Source of the DNA: Tubiluchus corallicola
Lineage: Eukaryota > Priapulida > Priapulimorpha > Priapulimorphida > Tubiluchidae
Direction of reading: 5' to 3'
NCBI GenBank assembly: GCA_030141605.1
Contig: JAQGDQ010000320.1
Span: forward strand, 186,001-250,000
Length of the DNA: 64,000 bases
Below the pieces are notes generated by a model, which saw only the letters and a list, made by a program, of their open reading frames with translations, was not told the origin of the DNA and searched no databases. The translations under genes and the position numbers were made by a program. Position 1 is the stretch's first letter; each line of letters starts with the position of its first letter. Shown here piece after piece: positions 1 through 36,575 of the stretch.

Positions 1-2
1 AT

Positions 3-1823
3 CAAGACGCTAAGAAGCCAAGAGCTTTAGAAATCGCCAACAAGCAGAAGAGAGGCAAGCGCTTGCTTAGCGATGGATCGAGTTCCGATGAAGACAGGTA
101 TTGTTGTATTATAAAGCAAAAATGTTTAGGACTAATGACTTTGCTCTGATATATTTCAAAGATATTTCAAGAACTGTTTTTAGTAATTTTACTATTTTAG
201 TAATTAGGCTTGCTACAATTTAAGCAACTTCCTGCTACAGAGATGTTGTTTGCAACTTTATACTCGAGTTCATTTGGGAAAACACCGGGAGAAATATTTT
301 TCACTTGACAAAAATTTTCTCTGACTGAACTAGTTATCTGTAGATCAGATTTTTAAGCTGATTGTAGTCAATATGTTGAGTGTAGGCATAACGGCCACAG
401 CATCCAAAAACTGGAAAACTTTTGTGTAAATTTCATAATATGCAACTTTTTCAAAATGGTGTTGCAGCTAGCATTTGAGACATGGTGTATTTATCACTGT
501 TAAACTGTTCTCGGTCTCACATATAATAGCAGCATACTAGCTAAGTAACCTGGCAAATACTAACACTTATGTCATTCTATACGTGATAAGGCAAACTCCA
601 CATACATGCTAGGACTAATTTAACTAATCATTTTACTCCAGTCGCCATATTCACTTGTTGAAAAACGTTTTGCCTTAAAATCAAGCCAATCAAACGTCAT
701 TGTGTTAAGAAATGGTAAAAAAAATTGCATGACGGTTTTTGCAGTCACATTGAGCTGTTAACTCTAAACGAGTACGTTAAGCATTCAGAAAAAATCTTTC
801 AGACATTGTCGTTTATTTCAGAGAGCTGATTTCAAGAGAAAACATTGGCTGTACAAGTAACACGAAGCGCAAAACCGACAGTCTTCACGAGTTGGAGAAA
901 AATAATGATTTAAACAATGGTGAGCATACACTCTCTGCATGTTATCTATTAACTTAGAATTGATTTAGACAATTATGGAACATTTTGTAGTTACAACACC
1001 ACAACTTTATTAAAACTTAATTTACGTAGTTTAAAAATCATGTCCATAGTTAAAAAATACATTGAGGAGAATCCTCAATCCAGCATTAGTGACCATATTT
1101 GTGCCTCCAGCCACAAAGCTGATTTTAATAATTTCAGCATTGTGACCAGAGTTACAAATAACTGGGACTTATTAGTAAAAGAAAGTTTATCTATGTACCC
1201 TAATAAGGCTTCTCTTTAATGTACAAAGCATTTCAATTTCTCTAACTTTAATTTATTCTCAAGCAGTTAGCTGTTTGTTACTGTATCAATTTCTCTTCTA
1301 CTGTTCTGCTTAATCATTACCTATTTGACTTCTGTTAAACACATAATTAGTGCTTAAGTAACTGTATCAATTTCTCTTCTACTGTTCTGCTTAATCATTA
1401 CCTATTTGACTTCTGTTAAACACATAATTAGTGCTTAAGTAACTGTATCAATTTCTTTTCTACGGGTCTGCTTAATCATTACCTATCTGACTTTTGTTAA
1501 ACACATAATTAGTGCATAATATTCTATATTGTAGGCTTTGCCTATATAAACTGGTTGTATGTTTGTAAAAATTTGCCACTGATGACGACAGCAGTAGCTC
1601 TGTCGAAATGTTTTATTGAATGTCGTGTCTATGACCATCTAGTGTTTGTCCAAACAGTCTCAAGCAATGTAAGCATTTCATACAGACAACGCCGATGCAC
1701 TGTTTCCTAACAATGCCTTTTGTTTCCATTTTAGTCGACGGAACTGTAGACGATGATCACGAACTCATTTTCTCTCGGAAATCGGCAAAACGAAGAGTTG
1801 TTATAGAAAGTGACAGTGAATGA
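3..1823 (+). CDS. 3' end of an unidentified gene (last three exons, partial)
   Basis: Three exons join in one open frame: 3-97, 822-919 and 1735-1823, with stop TGA at 1821-1823. Donors are AG|GTATT at 97/98 and G|GTGAGC at 919/920. Acceptors are TTTATTTCAG before 822 and CCATTTTAG before 1735. Phases agree at both junctions (2 then 1), and all three pieces are open only in this frame. The 93 visible residues are very hydrophilic: a Lys/Arg-rich stretch, then SDGSSSDED, then a C-terminus reading RKSAKRRVVIESDSE. Such mixed basic and acidic serine tails are common in nuclear, DNA- or chromatin-associated proteins and in CK2 substrates, but no domain is visible, so I give no name. The 5' part of the gene lies outside the window. 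Confidence is high that this is coding and low on function. Confidence 0.75.
1279..1521. repeat. 81-bp tandem repeat, 3 copies
   Basis: The motif CTGTATCAATTTCT recurs at 1281, 1362 and 1443, giving an 81-bp period. The first two copies are almost identical and the third carries several substitutions. It lies in the last intron of the partial gene at the window start. Confidence 0.9.
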
Positions 1824-1862
1824 AGTGCTCATCAAGTGAATACTAGGCAATTTTGTCAGCAG

Positions 1863-2078
1863 TGGCTTGGAGCTGGTCAATCGCAGTTGCATGCTTTGCT
1901 AGTGTACTGGCTTGGAGCTGGTCAATCGCAGTTGCATGCTTTGCCAATGTCCTGGATGACGATGCTGACCCTGGTGACCTTAATCATTGCATAATGTCCT
2001 GGATGACGATGCTGACCCTGGTGACCTTAATCATTGCATAATGTCCTGGATGACGATGCTGACCCTGGTGACCCAGCG
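1863..2078. repeat. Two adjoining short tandem repeats (45 bp x2, 47 bp x2.6)
   Basis: A 45-bp unit beginning TGGCTTGGAGCTGGTCAATC occurs at 1863 and 1908. It is followed directly by a 47-bp unit beginning TGGATGACGATGCTGACC at 1953, 2000 and 2047, the last one incomplete. The arrays sit 40 bp past the stop codon of the upstream gene, probably in its 3' UTR or just beyond. From 2079 to 2429 I see nothing else. Confidence 0.85.
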
Positions 2079-2778
2079 CCGTAGATTTAAATGACACGCG
2101 CACGCAGAAAGGGATAGCTAGACTCGTGGAAAAGGTGAGACAACAGTTGGTGCCACATTCTAATATAAATTCTATGGTATTGGAAGAGCAACCCCTGAGC
2201 GGTCAACTTTCAAAGTGTTGTTCAAATATGCAGGTTAGCGAGATTTCTCTTCCTCTCTGCATGCGTGCATTTGAATCTATGGTTAGCCTAAGTTTCAGTC
2301 AATTTAGTTTAAACTTTGTTTATTTATAGTGGATTTACAAAACAGACTGCGTCTGATACAGGTATCTCCACAGTAAACTTACCATATTCAGACATACATT
2401 TTATCCTTGCAAACACCATCAATCAGACACAGGGGCGTATCTAGGACAAATGGCACCTGTGGAAAGCACCGAAATTGCACGCCTGTCCAAATACCTGACA
2501 CCAACATTTTGTTATTTTTATTGTATTCAAATATACGCGGAGAGTGGGATGTGGGACGAACAGTTAAAAGGGGGAAGAACTCAAAAGACTGTGAAATGGA
2601 AAAAAATGTGAAAAAAACGTTTCATGATGTTATTAAAAATGTCTAATATGAAGAAGTAAGACTTTTTGATAAGAACATTGAATTTCGTAGATTTTTTGCA
2701 CAGAATTCTACACGACCCCACTAGTTTTTGCAAACGAATGATCTTACAGCCAGTTACTATTAAGCATGCTCAGCGATA

Positions 2779-3885
2779 GTGGGAGATGTGTGATTACGTA
2801 GCCTAGTGGGAGATGTGTGGTCACGTAGCCTAGTGGGAGATGTGTGGTTACGTAGCCTAGTGGGAGATGTGTGGTCACGTAACCTAGTGGGAGATGTGTG
2901 GTCACGTAGCCTAGTGGGAGATGTGTGGTCACGTAACCTAGTGGGAGATGTGTGGTTACGTAGCCTAGTGGGAGATGTGTGGTCACGTAACCTAGTGGGA
3001 GATGTGTGGTTACGTAGCCTAGTGGGAGATGTGTGGTCACGTAGCCTAGTGGGAGATGTGTGGTCACGTAACCTAGTGGGAGATGTGTGGTCACGTAGCC
3101 TAGTGGGAGATGTGTGATTACGTAGCCTAGTGGGAGATGTGTGGTCACGTAGCCTAGTGGGAGATGTGTGGTCACGTAGCCTAGTGGGAGATGTGTGGTC
3201 ACGTAGCCTAGTGGGAGATGTGTGGTCACGTAGCCTAGTGGGAGATGTGTGGTCACGTAGCCTAGTGGGAGATGTGTGGTCACGTAACCTAGTGGGAGAT
3301 GTGTGGTCACGTAGCCTAGTGGGAGATGTGTGGTCACGTAGCCTAGTGGGAGATGTGTGGTCACGTAGCCTAGTGGGAGATGTGTGGTCACGTAGCCTAG
3401 TGGGAGATGTGTGGTCACGTAGCCTAGTGGGAGATGTGTGGTCACGTAACCTAGTGGGAGATGTGTGGTTACGTAGCCTAGTGGGAGATGTGTGGTTACG
3501 TAACCTAGTGGGAGATGTGTGGTCACGTAGCCTAGTGGGAGATGTGTGGTCACGTAGCCTAGTGGGAGATGTGTGGTCACGTAGCCTAGTGGGAGATGTG
3601 TGGTCACGTAGCCTAGTGGGAGATGTGTGGTCACGTAACCTAGTGGGAGATGTGTGGTCACGTAGCCTAGTGGGAGATGTGTGGTCACGTAACCTAGTGG
3701 GAGATGTGTGGTCACGTAGCCTAGTGGGAGATGTGTGGTCACGTAGCCTAGTGGGAGATGTGTGGTTACGTAGCCTAGTGGGAGATGTGTGGTTACGTAG
3801 CCTAGTGGGAGATGTGTGGTTACGTAGCCTAGTGGGAGATGTGTGGTTACGTAGCCTAGTGGGAGATGTGTGGTCACGTAGCCTA
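2779..3885. repeat. 27-bp minisatellite, exactly 41 copies
   Basis: The unit is GTGGGAGATGTGTGG, then T or C, then ACGTA, then A or G, then CCTA. The array spans 1107 bp, exactly 41 x 27, with no indels. Variation is almost wholly confined to two transition sites (TCACG/TTACG and AACC/AGCC), plus two copies with GTGTGA. Since 27 is a multiple of three and the unit lacks most stops, long frames stay open on both strands; they are repeat artefacts, not genes. Confidence 0.97.
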
Positions 3886-3907
3886 ACCAGTGTATTTTTA
3901 CATAATA

Positions 3908-4254
3908 CAGTGTTTCCTCGCTACTTCGCGGTTCGTTTATCGCGGACTCGTTGTTTCGCGGGTTTTCAAAAATATTAATGCAAAATATTTATCGCGGTAT
4001 TGTCGCGGGTTTTTGCGGTACTCCATCTAAAGTATTTTTGCACATGCGTAGTACGTATTGTACAGTAATGTATAGATTTAATGAATTTTGCATAAAGAAT
4101 GGGAAAGGGTTATGTATAAGAGTGTGGGGAGGGTTTATAAAGACTTAAAATAATGTGTAACTACTAAAATAAGCATAGCGTCCCTACTTCGCGGAAATTC
4201 ACTTATCGCGGGTGGGGCCTGGAACGGAACGGAGCGATAAGTGAGGGAACACTG
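3908..4254. mobile_element. pogo/Tigger-like MITE (family 1)
   Basis: The termini are CAGTGTTTCCTCGCTACTTC on the left and, reverse-complemented, CAGTGTTCCCTCACTTATCG on the right. The left end is preceded by TA. The sequence is rich in TTCGCGG/TTATCGCGG motifs, usual for Tigger-type elements whose ends start CAGT. It is 347 bp with no coding capacity and is nested inside the hAT element at 2430-4394. A broken relative lies near 60397-60450. Confidence 0.8.
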
Positions 4255-4402
4255 ATTTACAAAAGTTCTTTAACAATGTGGCAACCTTAGCGATTCTCAC
4301 ACACATAAAAAGAAAGATCATACATTTTAAGAAATTTTTCAAAAACTGTCGAGTTTTTGGCGAGGGCACATGGCACACCCTAGATACGCCGCTGATCAGA
4401 CA

Positions 4403-5724
4403 GGCTTCTTTTATCATCCTATATGCGTCAGAAATGTGCATTAATATTGTGTACATGTCAGCTGACTAGTCTCTAGAATAATACTTGTGAGACCTGAGAT
4501 TATCTAGTTATATAAGCTGTTGTTAAAGAGAACTTCATTAGCAGCCATTGTAATCAACTGGGTTCCGACAGAATGTTAAAATAAATTTCCATGACATTTC
4601 CCTGATCAAGATAAGCAGATATAGCATTACCAGTATACACATTCAAACATTTTGTGTATAGACATAAATACATGTATATACTGATATATAATGTATCGGC
4701 CAGTTATTTATGGAACAGAAATCGAAATTGGGAGCCTGTAACAGCAAAATTTTATCGAAACACGAATCGCTAGAAAATATGTTTGGAAAAATATCAGTTC
4801 ACGGTGATCATTTTTGCAACCCTTTCCAATTAGTCTGACTTTTCGCCCCATTTTCATCATTTTCCCTCACTTTTTAGCAAATTAAGCTTTTCCATGACTT
4901 ACCAGGATAGCCCGTATTTTCAAGAATTTTTCAGGATCTTCCCTGCCCGTGGGAACTCTGAATCGATATAGTAACTGAAGCCAAGTAAGATGCTAGATGG
5001 TAATTATAACAAATTTTAGCTCACAGCACTGGTGTGAGAGGTATCCAAGCTTATGTATCTTAGATATTCATTGCCATTCGTATGTCCAGAGCGTTCAGGC
5101 ATTTCAACATTTACAGTAGCTTCCCTACAATAAATTTTTGGGTACAGTTTGCTGCATTCTCCGCCCATCTTACGTAGCTCCTTTTCTACATAGCCCACAT
5201 TCGCAATATATGCACTTTTTTGCGACTTCACTTATAGCCTAGGATTGTTTTGTACAGCAGAAATGTGATTCTAATGAACTGATATACAATCTTACAAATC
5301 CAAATGTCCAGATTGTCATATTTTGTATTGAACCTGTAACATTTATATATTGATGACTTGAAATTGTGGCAAAGTTACAGATTGTTAGCACAAAGTGAAC
5401 AGATTATAATTATGTTAATGATTAAATTAATCCGCTATTGTTAAATTTTAAATCTGGATTCAACCATGAAGTGTAAAAAGTGGAATAAAGCAAAGGTCCT
5501 TGGTTCAAATCTAGGCTTGCTCCTGACTGTTCACATTTTTTTCCAGTGGAAAGTCAATTTGAAATTAACAAATGTATGTTTAGTGTATTAATCTTGAAAT
5601 TAAAAAATAAAAAAATTGGTTGATTGCTGTTTTCCAAAATTGTGTTATAATCGACTTTCCATCAAAGCTGGCATAAAAATCACGATCATGATTCACTGAA
5701 AATTTCAATTAACTGCCACGGTAA
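4403..5724. other. Intergenic stretch, nothing recognised
   Basis: This AT-rich stretch lies between the hAT element and the DARS1 stop codon. Short frames here lack splice context and coding character. A tRNA-B-box-like GGTTCAAATC occurs near 5503 without a matching A box. No clear minus-strand AATAAA was found for DARS1 within 300 bp of its stop. Confidence 0.5.
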
Positions 5725-30051
<24,327 letters not shown>

Positions 30052-33000
30052 TTTCACCAACCGTTTTAATAATACGAAAACTGCAGATCTATTAAATTTT
30101 TTGTGCGTGCTTAACTAAGAACAACTTCTTCGCCGACTTGTGATTTATCCACATTCCACATTGAAATTATAACGAAAATTACATCACTCAACTCTTCGAC
30201 ACGCCTTCGTTAATCCTGATTCATGGGAGAGTATACTAAACACGTGCAGCGTACCACGAGCGTACTGCCATAGATAATAATATTACTAACGTAATCTCCG
30301 TAACACAGGACGTGTTGAAAAAAACGACAATTCAGTTCACTTCAATTTTATTTCAAGTCATAACTCTATGTACAAAGTATGTCACTAATCGGCGTGTCAC
30401 GTGGCCGTGGTCTGATGAAATGGTCGTAAGTTTACGGTGTGTGGGGTAGAGGAAATATTATGGCGCATGTAGGCTGCAATTACAGTTGCATGTGAATGCG
30501 TTTAAGATTTCTTTGACTATAATGCCTAGTCCACAGGATTCCTTCAAAAGAATAATACTCAAAACACCGACATTGAAAAGAGTGACTTTCAAAACACTGA
30601 ACTCTGTCCACGTGATCAGTTTTCACTGACAGTTAATGTGAATAATAATATACTATAACTATTTGTTGAAGTGGCCTTTCCTGAATTCTCTTCATTTCTG
30701 AAATAACGCCAAAACGGCTTGCATGAAAACATGCTTTGTTTTAGTATTGTGCTATGTTACAAATGAAAGCGCAATCAAAGAAAAAGTTCTGCAAAGAAAT
30801 GAAACAAGAATTAAGTTGTTATATTTCGGGAATTAAACGCAGAAGCTCTAATAGATTTTTAAATTATATTCGGATAACACCAAGTTCGATTATTGGACAA
30901 ATTTTCTCTTCCAAGTAATGCAGAAAGAGTAGGTTGAAATTAATCACCATCGCCTGTGTTCTATGACGAGTTTAGTACGAGTTCCTGTACATTTCCTTGT
31001 ACAAGTTTATAAAATTTTCGTACAATTACTCACTGAAATTTCTGCACTCATACACAAAATATATGAAGTCACTTTTTGTTTCGTTAATAATTTGTTTTTA
31101 ATGACAAAGCATCATTTCCACGCATACATTGTAGATGGATTTTTCCAGCTGATCACTGGCGCGCATTATTGGCTGTTCAAAAATCAAGACCAACTTGTTA
31201 TCGTAAGATTTGAATGACATTCAAGTTTGACTGTTATTCTCGGTGTCCACATAGTCCTTCATTAACACTGACAAACTCGAGAAGGATAGTGTTTTGAATG
31301 ACCGTGTGGACGGGTTATACTACCTGATTCTGGAAATCGAGCAATTACGAAGACATGATTAATTTTAATAACGAATATTGTTATCGTTTATGATGACATA
31401 GAATCTCTTTGTTATTACATTAATAATAATTGTGAAATAGTGGCACATTGTGCTGCACATAGGTAATAATAATAATTATGCTGGAATATATAATTATATA
31501 GGCCGGATAGCACATAGCATATTGCTAGCGTTTCAGAAACAACGAGTAATAGTATAGAACAATTTACATCATCAACTAAAGTATTACTCAAACAAAAGCT
31601 AATTTATCATGCCCTCAAAACAGGGAGTCGAAATTTCATTCGTCTTGCAGAAACTGCTATTTTGAGGGGCACGATGAAAAATTTTTCCATTGAACTGAAG
31701 GCCTGCGATTTACCGGTACTTGACCTCACAAAACACTTTGGAGCTATTTTCATTTACATGTAGAGTGGACGCGCATAGGACAAAATAATGTACTAGGTTG
31801 TGTTACATCAACCTCAGGGAAGCAATTTAATCTCATTATGTCAACATAATTATAATAACATAAAGACTACAAATGTATTTTTATCTCAGTTAGTATAATG
31901 TTTCCAATTATATTACAAAAATTAAGTGCTGTAATATGTGATTCGCTCTATTGGCAACTTCTCAGTGTAACATAAATCTTGCAAAGACAATAATTGATTT
32001 ACAGTGTAAGAAATGACTTAAGATGTGATTCGGACAGTATTAATTGTCCTGGGAACATCTTGATGGCGGTCAGAAAGTAGCCAGTGTATGAACATGGAAT
32101 TGATTATACTGCCACTCTGGGAGTTAAAATACGAGCTAATTAATTAATATGGTTGCCAACTTATTCTAGTAAATTCCCCCTATGGGCGTTCGAGTTGAAA
32201 TACCGGGCTTAATTATGGTACTTATCGCGTCACATTCATCACATGTTAGTAGTATCTTATTCATTGCCATAGACAAACATTTGTTGAAAACTCTAGAAAA
32301 AAGTCATGGAAAAAATTACAATTTTGGCTAGGAAAAACATCACAAAATTTAATCATTCTGGCTAGAGTTACAGTTGTAGTAACTGACAGTTATGGCTATG
32401 GCTATGTTAGGGCTGTGATAAGGGTTATGATTAGGGACAGGGTTACGTCAACTTTTCCTGCAAAACCACAATTAATTTAAGTACCATAAACAATTAAAGG
32501 AACAAAACAGATACAGTTACCCCTGGCAACCGTCTCAACGCTGTTCATATATGATGGCATTACATGTATATGAAAAGAATTTCGTTTTGTTCAATATGTT
32601 AAGGTTATGTTTAGGGTTGGGGTTCAGTGACTGATTAACAGTCAATATAACAAGTCTAATATCTGCTTAAGTTAGGATCACATAATGTCTTTGACTTTTA
32701 CTTCCCGATGCCTGATACGTTCTTTTCACATTAATGCATGATCTTATGGAAGCAGATTACCATGCAGTTGTGCTGTTTTACAAGAGTACCATAAACAAAG
32801 AGTCAGTACATGTTATGAGATATATACTGAACAACGACAGGCGATCAATACGGTAGTGCGGTAATACATGTACAGACCATCCACAACTTCGGGCGTGGCA
32901 AATGTGGCACAGACGTGTGGCACACGTGGCCATGTGGCCTGGTGGAGTGGTCCCAACGTCATGTTGTGTATGGGGGGGGGGCAGAGGAATATCATGGAGC

Positions 33001-34016
33001 TCCACGAAAGTTCCACACTTTCAAGTCTGCCTGGATGAAAACCTTGCCGATAAAAAGGGCAGTAGAAAATTCGTTATATATATATACTAATTTTGATCTA
33101 TTGTTGTGACAGTAATGGCAAAGCCATCCATCTTCTCTTTCATTTTTGTATCTACCATGTTCTAATTCCAGGTCAAGATTGCAGACACGTAATTTTGTAA
33201 TCTTTTGTCTTAGTTAATAAGTTTTAAAATTAATAATTTACATACTTGTCTGTAAAATCTTTACTTGTCTTTGCCCCCATTTATCTGTACCCTGATTTGA
33301 GGTTATTACCAAAATTTTTATTTTGCGATTCAGGCACATTTTATCAAGTTCAACACCATATGTTTGAAATCCTGGAAAACTTCCCCATTTTGTACAAAGC
33401 TGTTTCATTTCTTCCTGAGACTGACAAGTTGGCAACTGTTAATATACTTTCTTAAATAGTGTATTTTTAAGAGTTTTTTTTTCTGTTATCAAACAGTAAG
33501 CGTAAAGCTGAGAAAAAGTGATAAAACCATGTATGGAAAGTTTTTTTCACCTTTAGTGGCTAGTGAACCTGTAGCGTAACTTACCGAATGGGTTTCACTC
33601 GATCCACAGCCAATCCTGTGGTCGTGTTAGCTATTTGGTCGTAATTAATGCGCGTTGGACAGATACGCTCACCCCCCCCCCCCCCCCCTATACAGTATGT
33701 ACACTGCACACATCATTAATATGCTCGAAGTTCCCTCGAATTCGAAGGCCGTTTTGCAAACTGGTTTGGGGACGCGTGTTTTGATCTTGTATAGAATTCA
33801 GCTACCTGCTAAGTGTGGAGTGGAGGTATCTAACTTGAACGTTTATTTCTCATAATAAGAATTTTATCAGCTCAATCCCTGAACCGAGACTCAACGGTAA
33901 AACACAGCGTTTGCAACGATATGTTGATTAACTGTTTAGATTGACGTACCTGTTGACATTTGATTGCATTTACTGAATTGGCTTTCAGTGCAGATACTTC
34001 GCTTGCTTTTCGAAAA
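30052..34016. other. Divergent intergenic region between DARS1 and the first membrane-protein gene
   Basis: This should hold the DARS1 promoter (just right of 30051) and that of the plus-strand gene starting near 34017. I see no TATA box I would defend. A possible TIR pair, GTCCACAGGATTCCTTCAAA near 30531 and GTCCACACGGTCATTCAAAA reverse-complemented near 31302, suggests a degraded ~780-bp DNA element. Simple repeats include a G-run near 32971 and a C-run near 33671. Short frames here have no splice context. Confidence 0.4.
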
Positions 34017-34045
34017 ATGCACTCTGGCAGTGCACATTTGAACGG
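34017..34045 (+). CDS. Candidate first coding exon of membrane-protein gene 1
   Basis: ATG at 34017 opens MHSGSAHLN and then GG before a good donor, GG|GTGAGTG, at 34045/34046. The two leftover bases complete a codon with the C at 36576 (GG|C), keeping the frame into the large exon. The paralogue at 40111 has a similar ten-codon ATG exon ending in Asn-Gly. Support is splice signals and phase only, and the implied intron is 2.5 kb. Confidence 0.4.
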
Positions 34046-36054
34046 GTGAGTGTGGTTCAGTGCTGTTAAGCAGCTGTCAATCTGTCAGTAATAAAAATAT
34101 TGTCATTTATTTTAAGTAGGTTGCGTTTTACTGCATAGAATGACTACAGCTGAAAGTTGTAACCACACTGTGGCTGTGGTCCTAGTAAAGCATTGTGCAT
34201 CGAGCTGTATATTCTATATGCAGTATGCCAGTTACCAGTCTATACATTTGCGGAATTCACAAAAAAACTGAGTTCTGGCTGCAAATTTATATAGAAAATT
34301 TATATTTTTCGCATGTTATTTAAGAGATCAAGTTGTTAAATTGTCTCTTTTCTCTCCATTGCAAGTTATTACGTTGGCATTGCCACCGCCTGGAAATTGT
34401 TCTTTTTTCAACTTGGAATGCAAGTAAATTGGTAACTTATTTGTTCCCACAATACTTTAAGACTAGTTGAGTTGAGGAGCCCTATGTAGCATGTAGCTTA
34501 CTGTCTTCATTACCTGGGGTCGGAGGTAGCCTATATTACTACATTCAACACACTGGAGCCTTTGCAGTGTTAACCAGTTATCAAGCAGACTATTTTTACC
34601 AAAGTTCTGATCACAGTTCGTATTCACACAAGTTTATTGTATTGATCTTGGAACTTCTAATGCATCTAGTTCGCAACATCCTATCTAGCTATTGATTATT
34701 AAGTGTAACAAGCTGACTGTTATTTATGCATTATTTTTGGCATAATCACTATCTTGTTAAAATATATGAGCGGTTAGCTGGTCCTGCTGCCATCTGCTGT
34801 CTACGTTGAGAAGCTTTTGATAGGTGCTGTAGCTTTGCGATCTTTGAAGACTAGCATAGACTAACATTGTTCGCATAGACTAACATGTTTTGGCTATGAA
34901 TACTACTGATTCATGTTAAGTCAGCTTGACAGAGCCTGCCATATGCTCTGAATGCATCTTGTATTTGGATGATGGTGCTCTTAAAGGATCTCTACCATTT
35001 GAGATAATGCAATCACTGAGGAATTCGCTATATAGACAGATTATGTTTGGTGAGGTACCTCAACATTTCTTTATTAGAGCTCAGGTATGCATACCTTCTT
35101 ATGTTGCCTTGAGAGGAACCACTTAGAACCACTGAGAGAAACTAACTTAGGAACCAATGGCTAGATTAATTGACCTTCATTAAACCTCACTCATATCATG
35201 TTGATAATAATATCATATCAAATTGGAATTGAACGTTAACATCAAAGTAGAGACGTTTGCTCATCTGAAAACTGTGTTTGGAAGTGACGTAACCAAGCAG
35301 TAGGCAGCTCCAATTTTTACTCTAGATTGTATCTTGATATTTGTTAATTGTTAATACTGCGTTTAAATAAGTAGGCAAACATTATTTCACTGTTCTTGTT
35401 TTGTCATTTTCTCTACTGTCACTGAGAGGTCTGATAAGATAAAAATATTTGGAGTGTTTGTAGCCTGAATGACACTGGTGAGATCTCACCATTATCAATT
35501 GTTTGTTAATACTGATGATTAATCCCTGGTCTCCATGTTCTGACTCCCATAGTACCATCAGCTTTCATGTTCGTGGCATGAAGTTTGAGGATTAACAAAC
35601 CTCCAGCCACTTTTAAGATTATATTCATATACAGGGTGTTCATAATTCACTGTTCACTTTTGTAATCATGTTTTTTATATTTCAGCTTTCGATCCCAAGA
35701 TGCTTTTGATCCAGACAAAATAAGAAAGATCCAAGTCTGTATTTATGCTAATGAGGGCTGCTTTCAACATTGTTTAGAATTGTCATTCACATTTGCCTCC
35801 CGTATTTTATTATGAAACATATCTGTTGATATATATATAAGTGCACAGTGACTTTCCGTACACCCCGTATAATTCACTTATATCTAGCCAAGTTTGGCCC
35901 AAGGCCATAGCTATCTTTGTTACACCAAGGTTTAGCCACTCAAACTTTTAATTAAACAAACTTAGTGTGGCTTGCTAATACTGCGTATTGTAATTTGGTG
36001 TTGGTTTAGGTGACTAATCAGAAAGTAACTAGTTCTGCACTTATATCACCTGTT

Positions 36055-36186
36055 CATAGATTCGGTATAAAACCAGTAGTGTGCTAATAATCGAATATAC
36101 AAATTCACAGGTAATTTTGTAAAAAATTACCTGTGAATTTGTATATTCGATTATTAGCACACTACTGGTTTTATACCGAATCTATG
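36055..36186. repeat. Near-perfect 132-bp palindrome (66-bp arms, no real loop)
   Basis: The left arm runs from CATAGATTCGG and the right arm ends CCGAATCTATG. The centre is at 36120/36121, and the only mismatch in 66 pairs is next to the centre (36119/36122). The arms include ACCAGTAGTGTGCTAATAAT and CAAATTCACAGGTAATTTT. It lies 390 bp upstream of the acceptor of the large exon at 36576, inside the putative intron. Confidence 0.97.
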
Positions 36187-36575
36187 TATATATATATCAT
36201 TTTAACATTCTTACTATTAACTTTTCTAATAACTGTCATGTCACACTTCTTCTTTCTTGGAATTTTACTAGCTGTAAACGTCAAGAGTATTTTAATGGTT
36301 GTACAACACAACACACAGTTAATTTAATTTTTAAACCATATTTTGGAGGGCAGTAGTATAGTAGTTAAATCATTCAATATGTATGCCGAAGCTCCCTGGT
36401 TCAAGTATATGCCGTGTTTCTACTTTTTTACATTTCTTGTATTTTGAAGGTTGGTTTCAAAATTAAATAAATTGTGGGTTGTGCCATTCATTTAATGTTT
36501 GCCAAAACTTTGTGAGTTTTCCAAAAAAAAATGCTGTGCAGTTAAATTGCTTATTTCTACTTCTCCATTTTTCAG

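Larger units (their letters stand above)
2430..4394. mobile_element. hAT-type non-autonomous DNA transposon with exact 8-bp target duplication
   Basis: The left end reads CAGGGGCGTATCTAGG and the right end reads CCTAGATACGCCGCTG, inverted repeats with one mismatch in 16. The flanks are the identical octamer ATCAGACA at 2422-2429 and 4395-4402, the 8-bp target duplication typical of hAT elements, and CAGGGG-type termini are typical of hAT MITEs. There is no transposase frame. The interior holds a 41-copy 27-bp minisatellite and a nested pogo-like MITE, which together make up most of its 1965 bp. Confidence 0.9.

Noticed and set aside
2744-3978. Long frames on both strands (up to 377 codons) of nine-residue repeats
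   Set aside because: They exist only because a 27-bp non-coding minisatellite lacks stops; both strands are open and the array lies inside a hAT element.
30963-31217. 84-codon plus-strand frame in the intergenic region
   Set aside because: It lies within a putative degraded TIR element and has no splice or family support.
34926-35090. Possible exon reading CSECILYLDDGALKGSLPF
   Set aside because: Codon content looks coding and it is bounded by CTTGACAG and CTCAG|GTATGC, but it does not fit in phase between 34045 and 36576 and I know no family for it. The YLDD string alone does not make it a reverse transcriptase.
36350-36418. Second tRNA-derived SINE (A-box-like TAGTATAGTAG, B-box-like GGTTCAAGTA)
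   Set aside because: The boxes are degenerate and no SINE body or tail follows; insufficient support.
36499-36575. N-terminal extension of membrane-protein gene 1 upstream of the acceptor
   Set aside because: The paralogue has no matching sequence and a good polypyrimidine tract plus CAG separates it from the conserved part.
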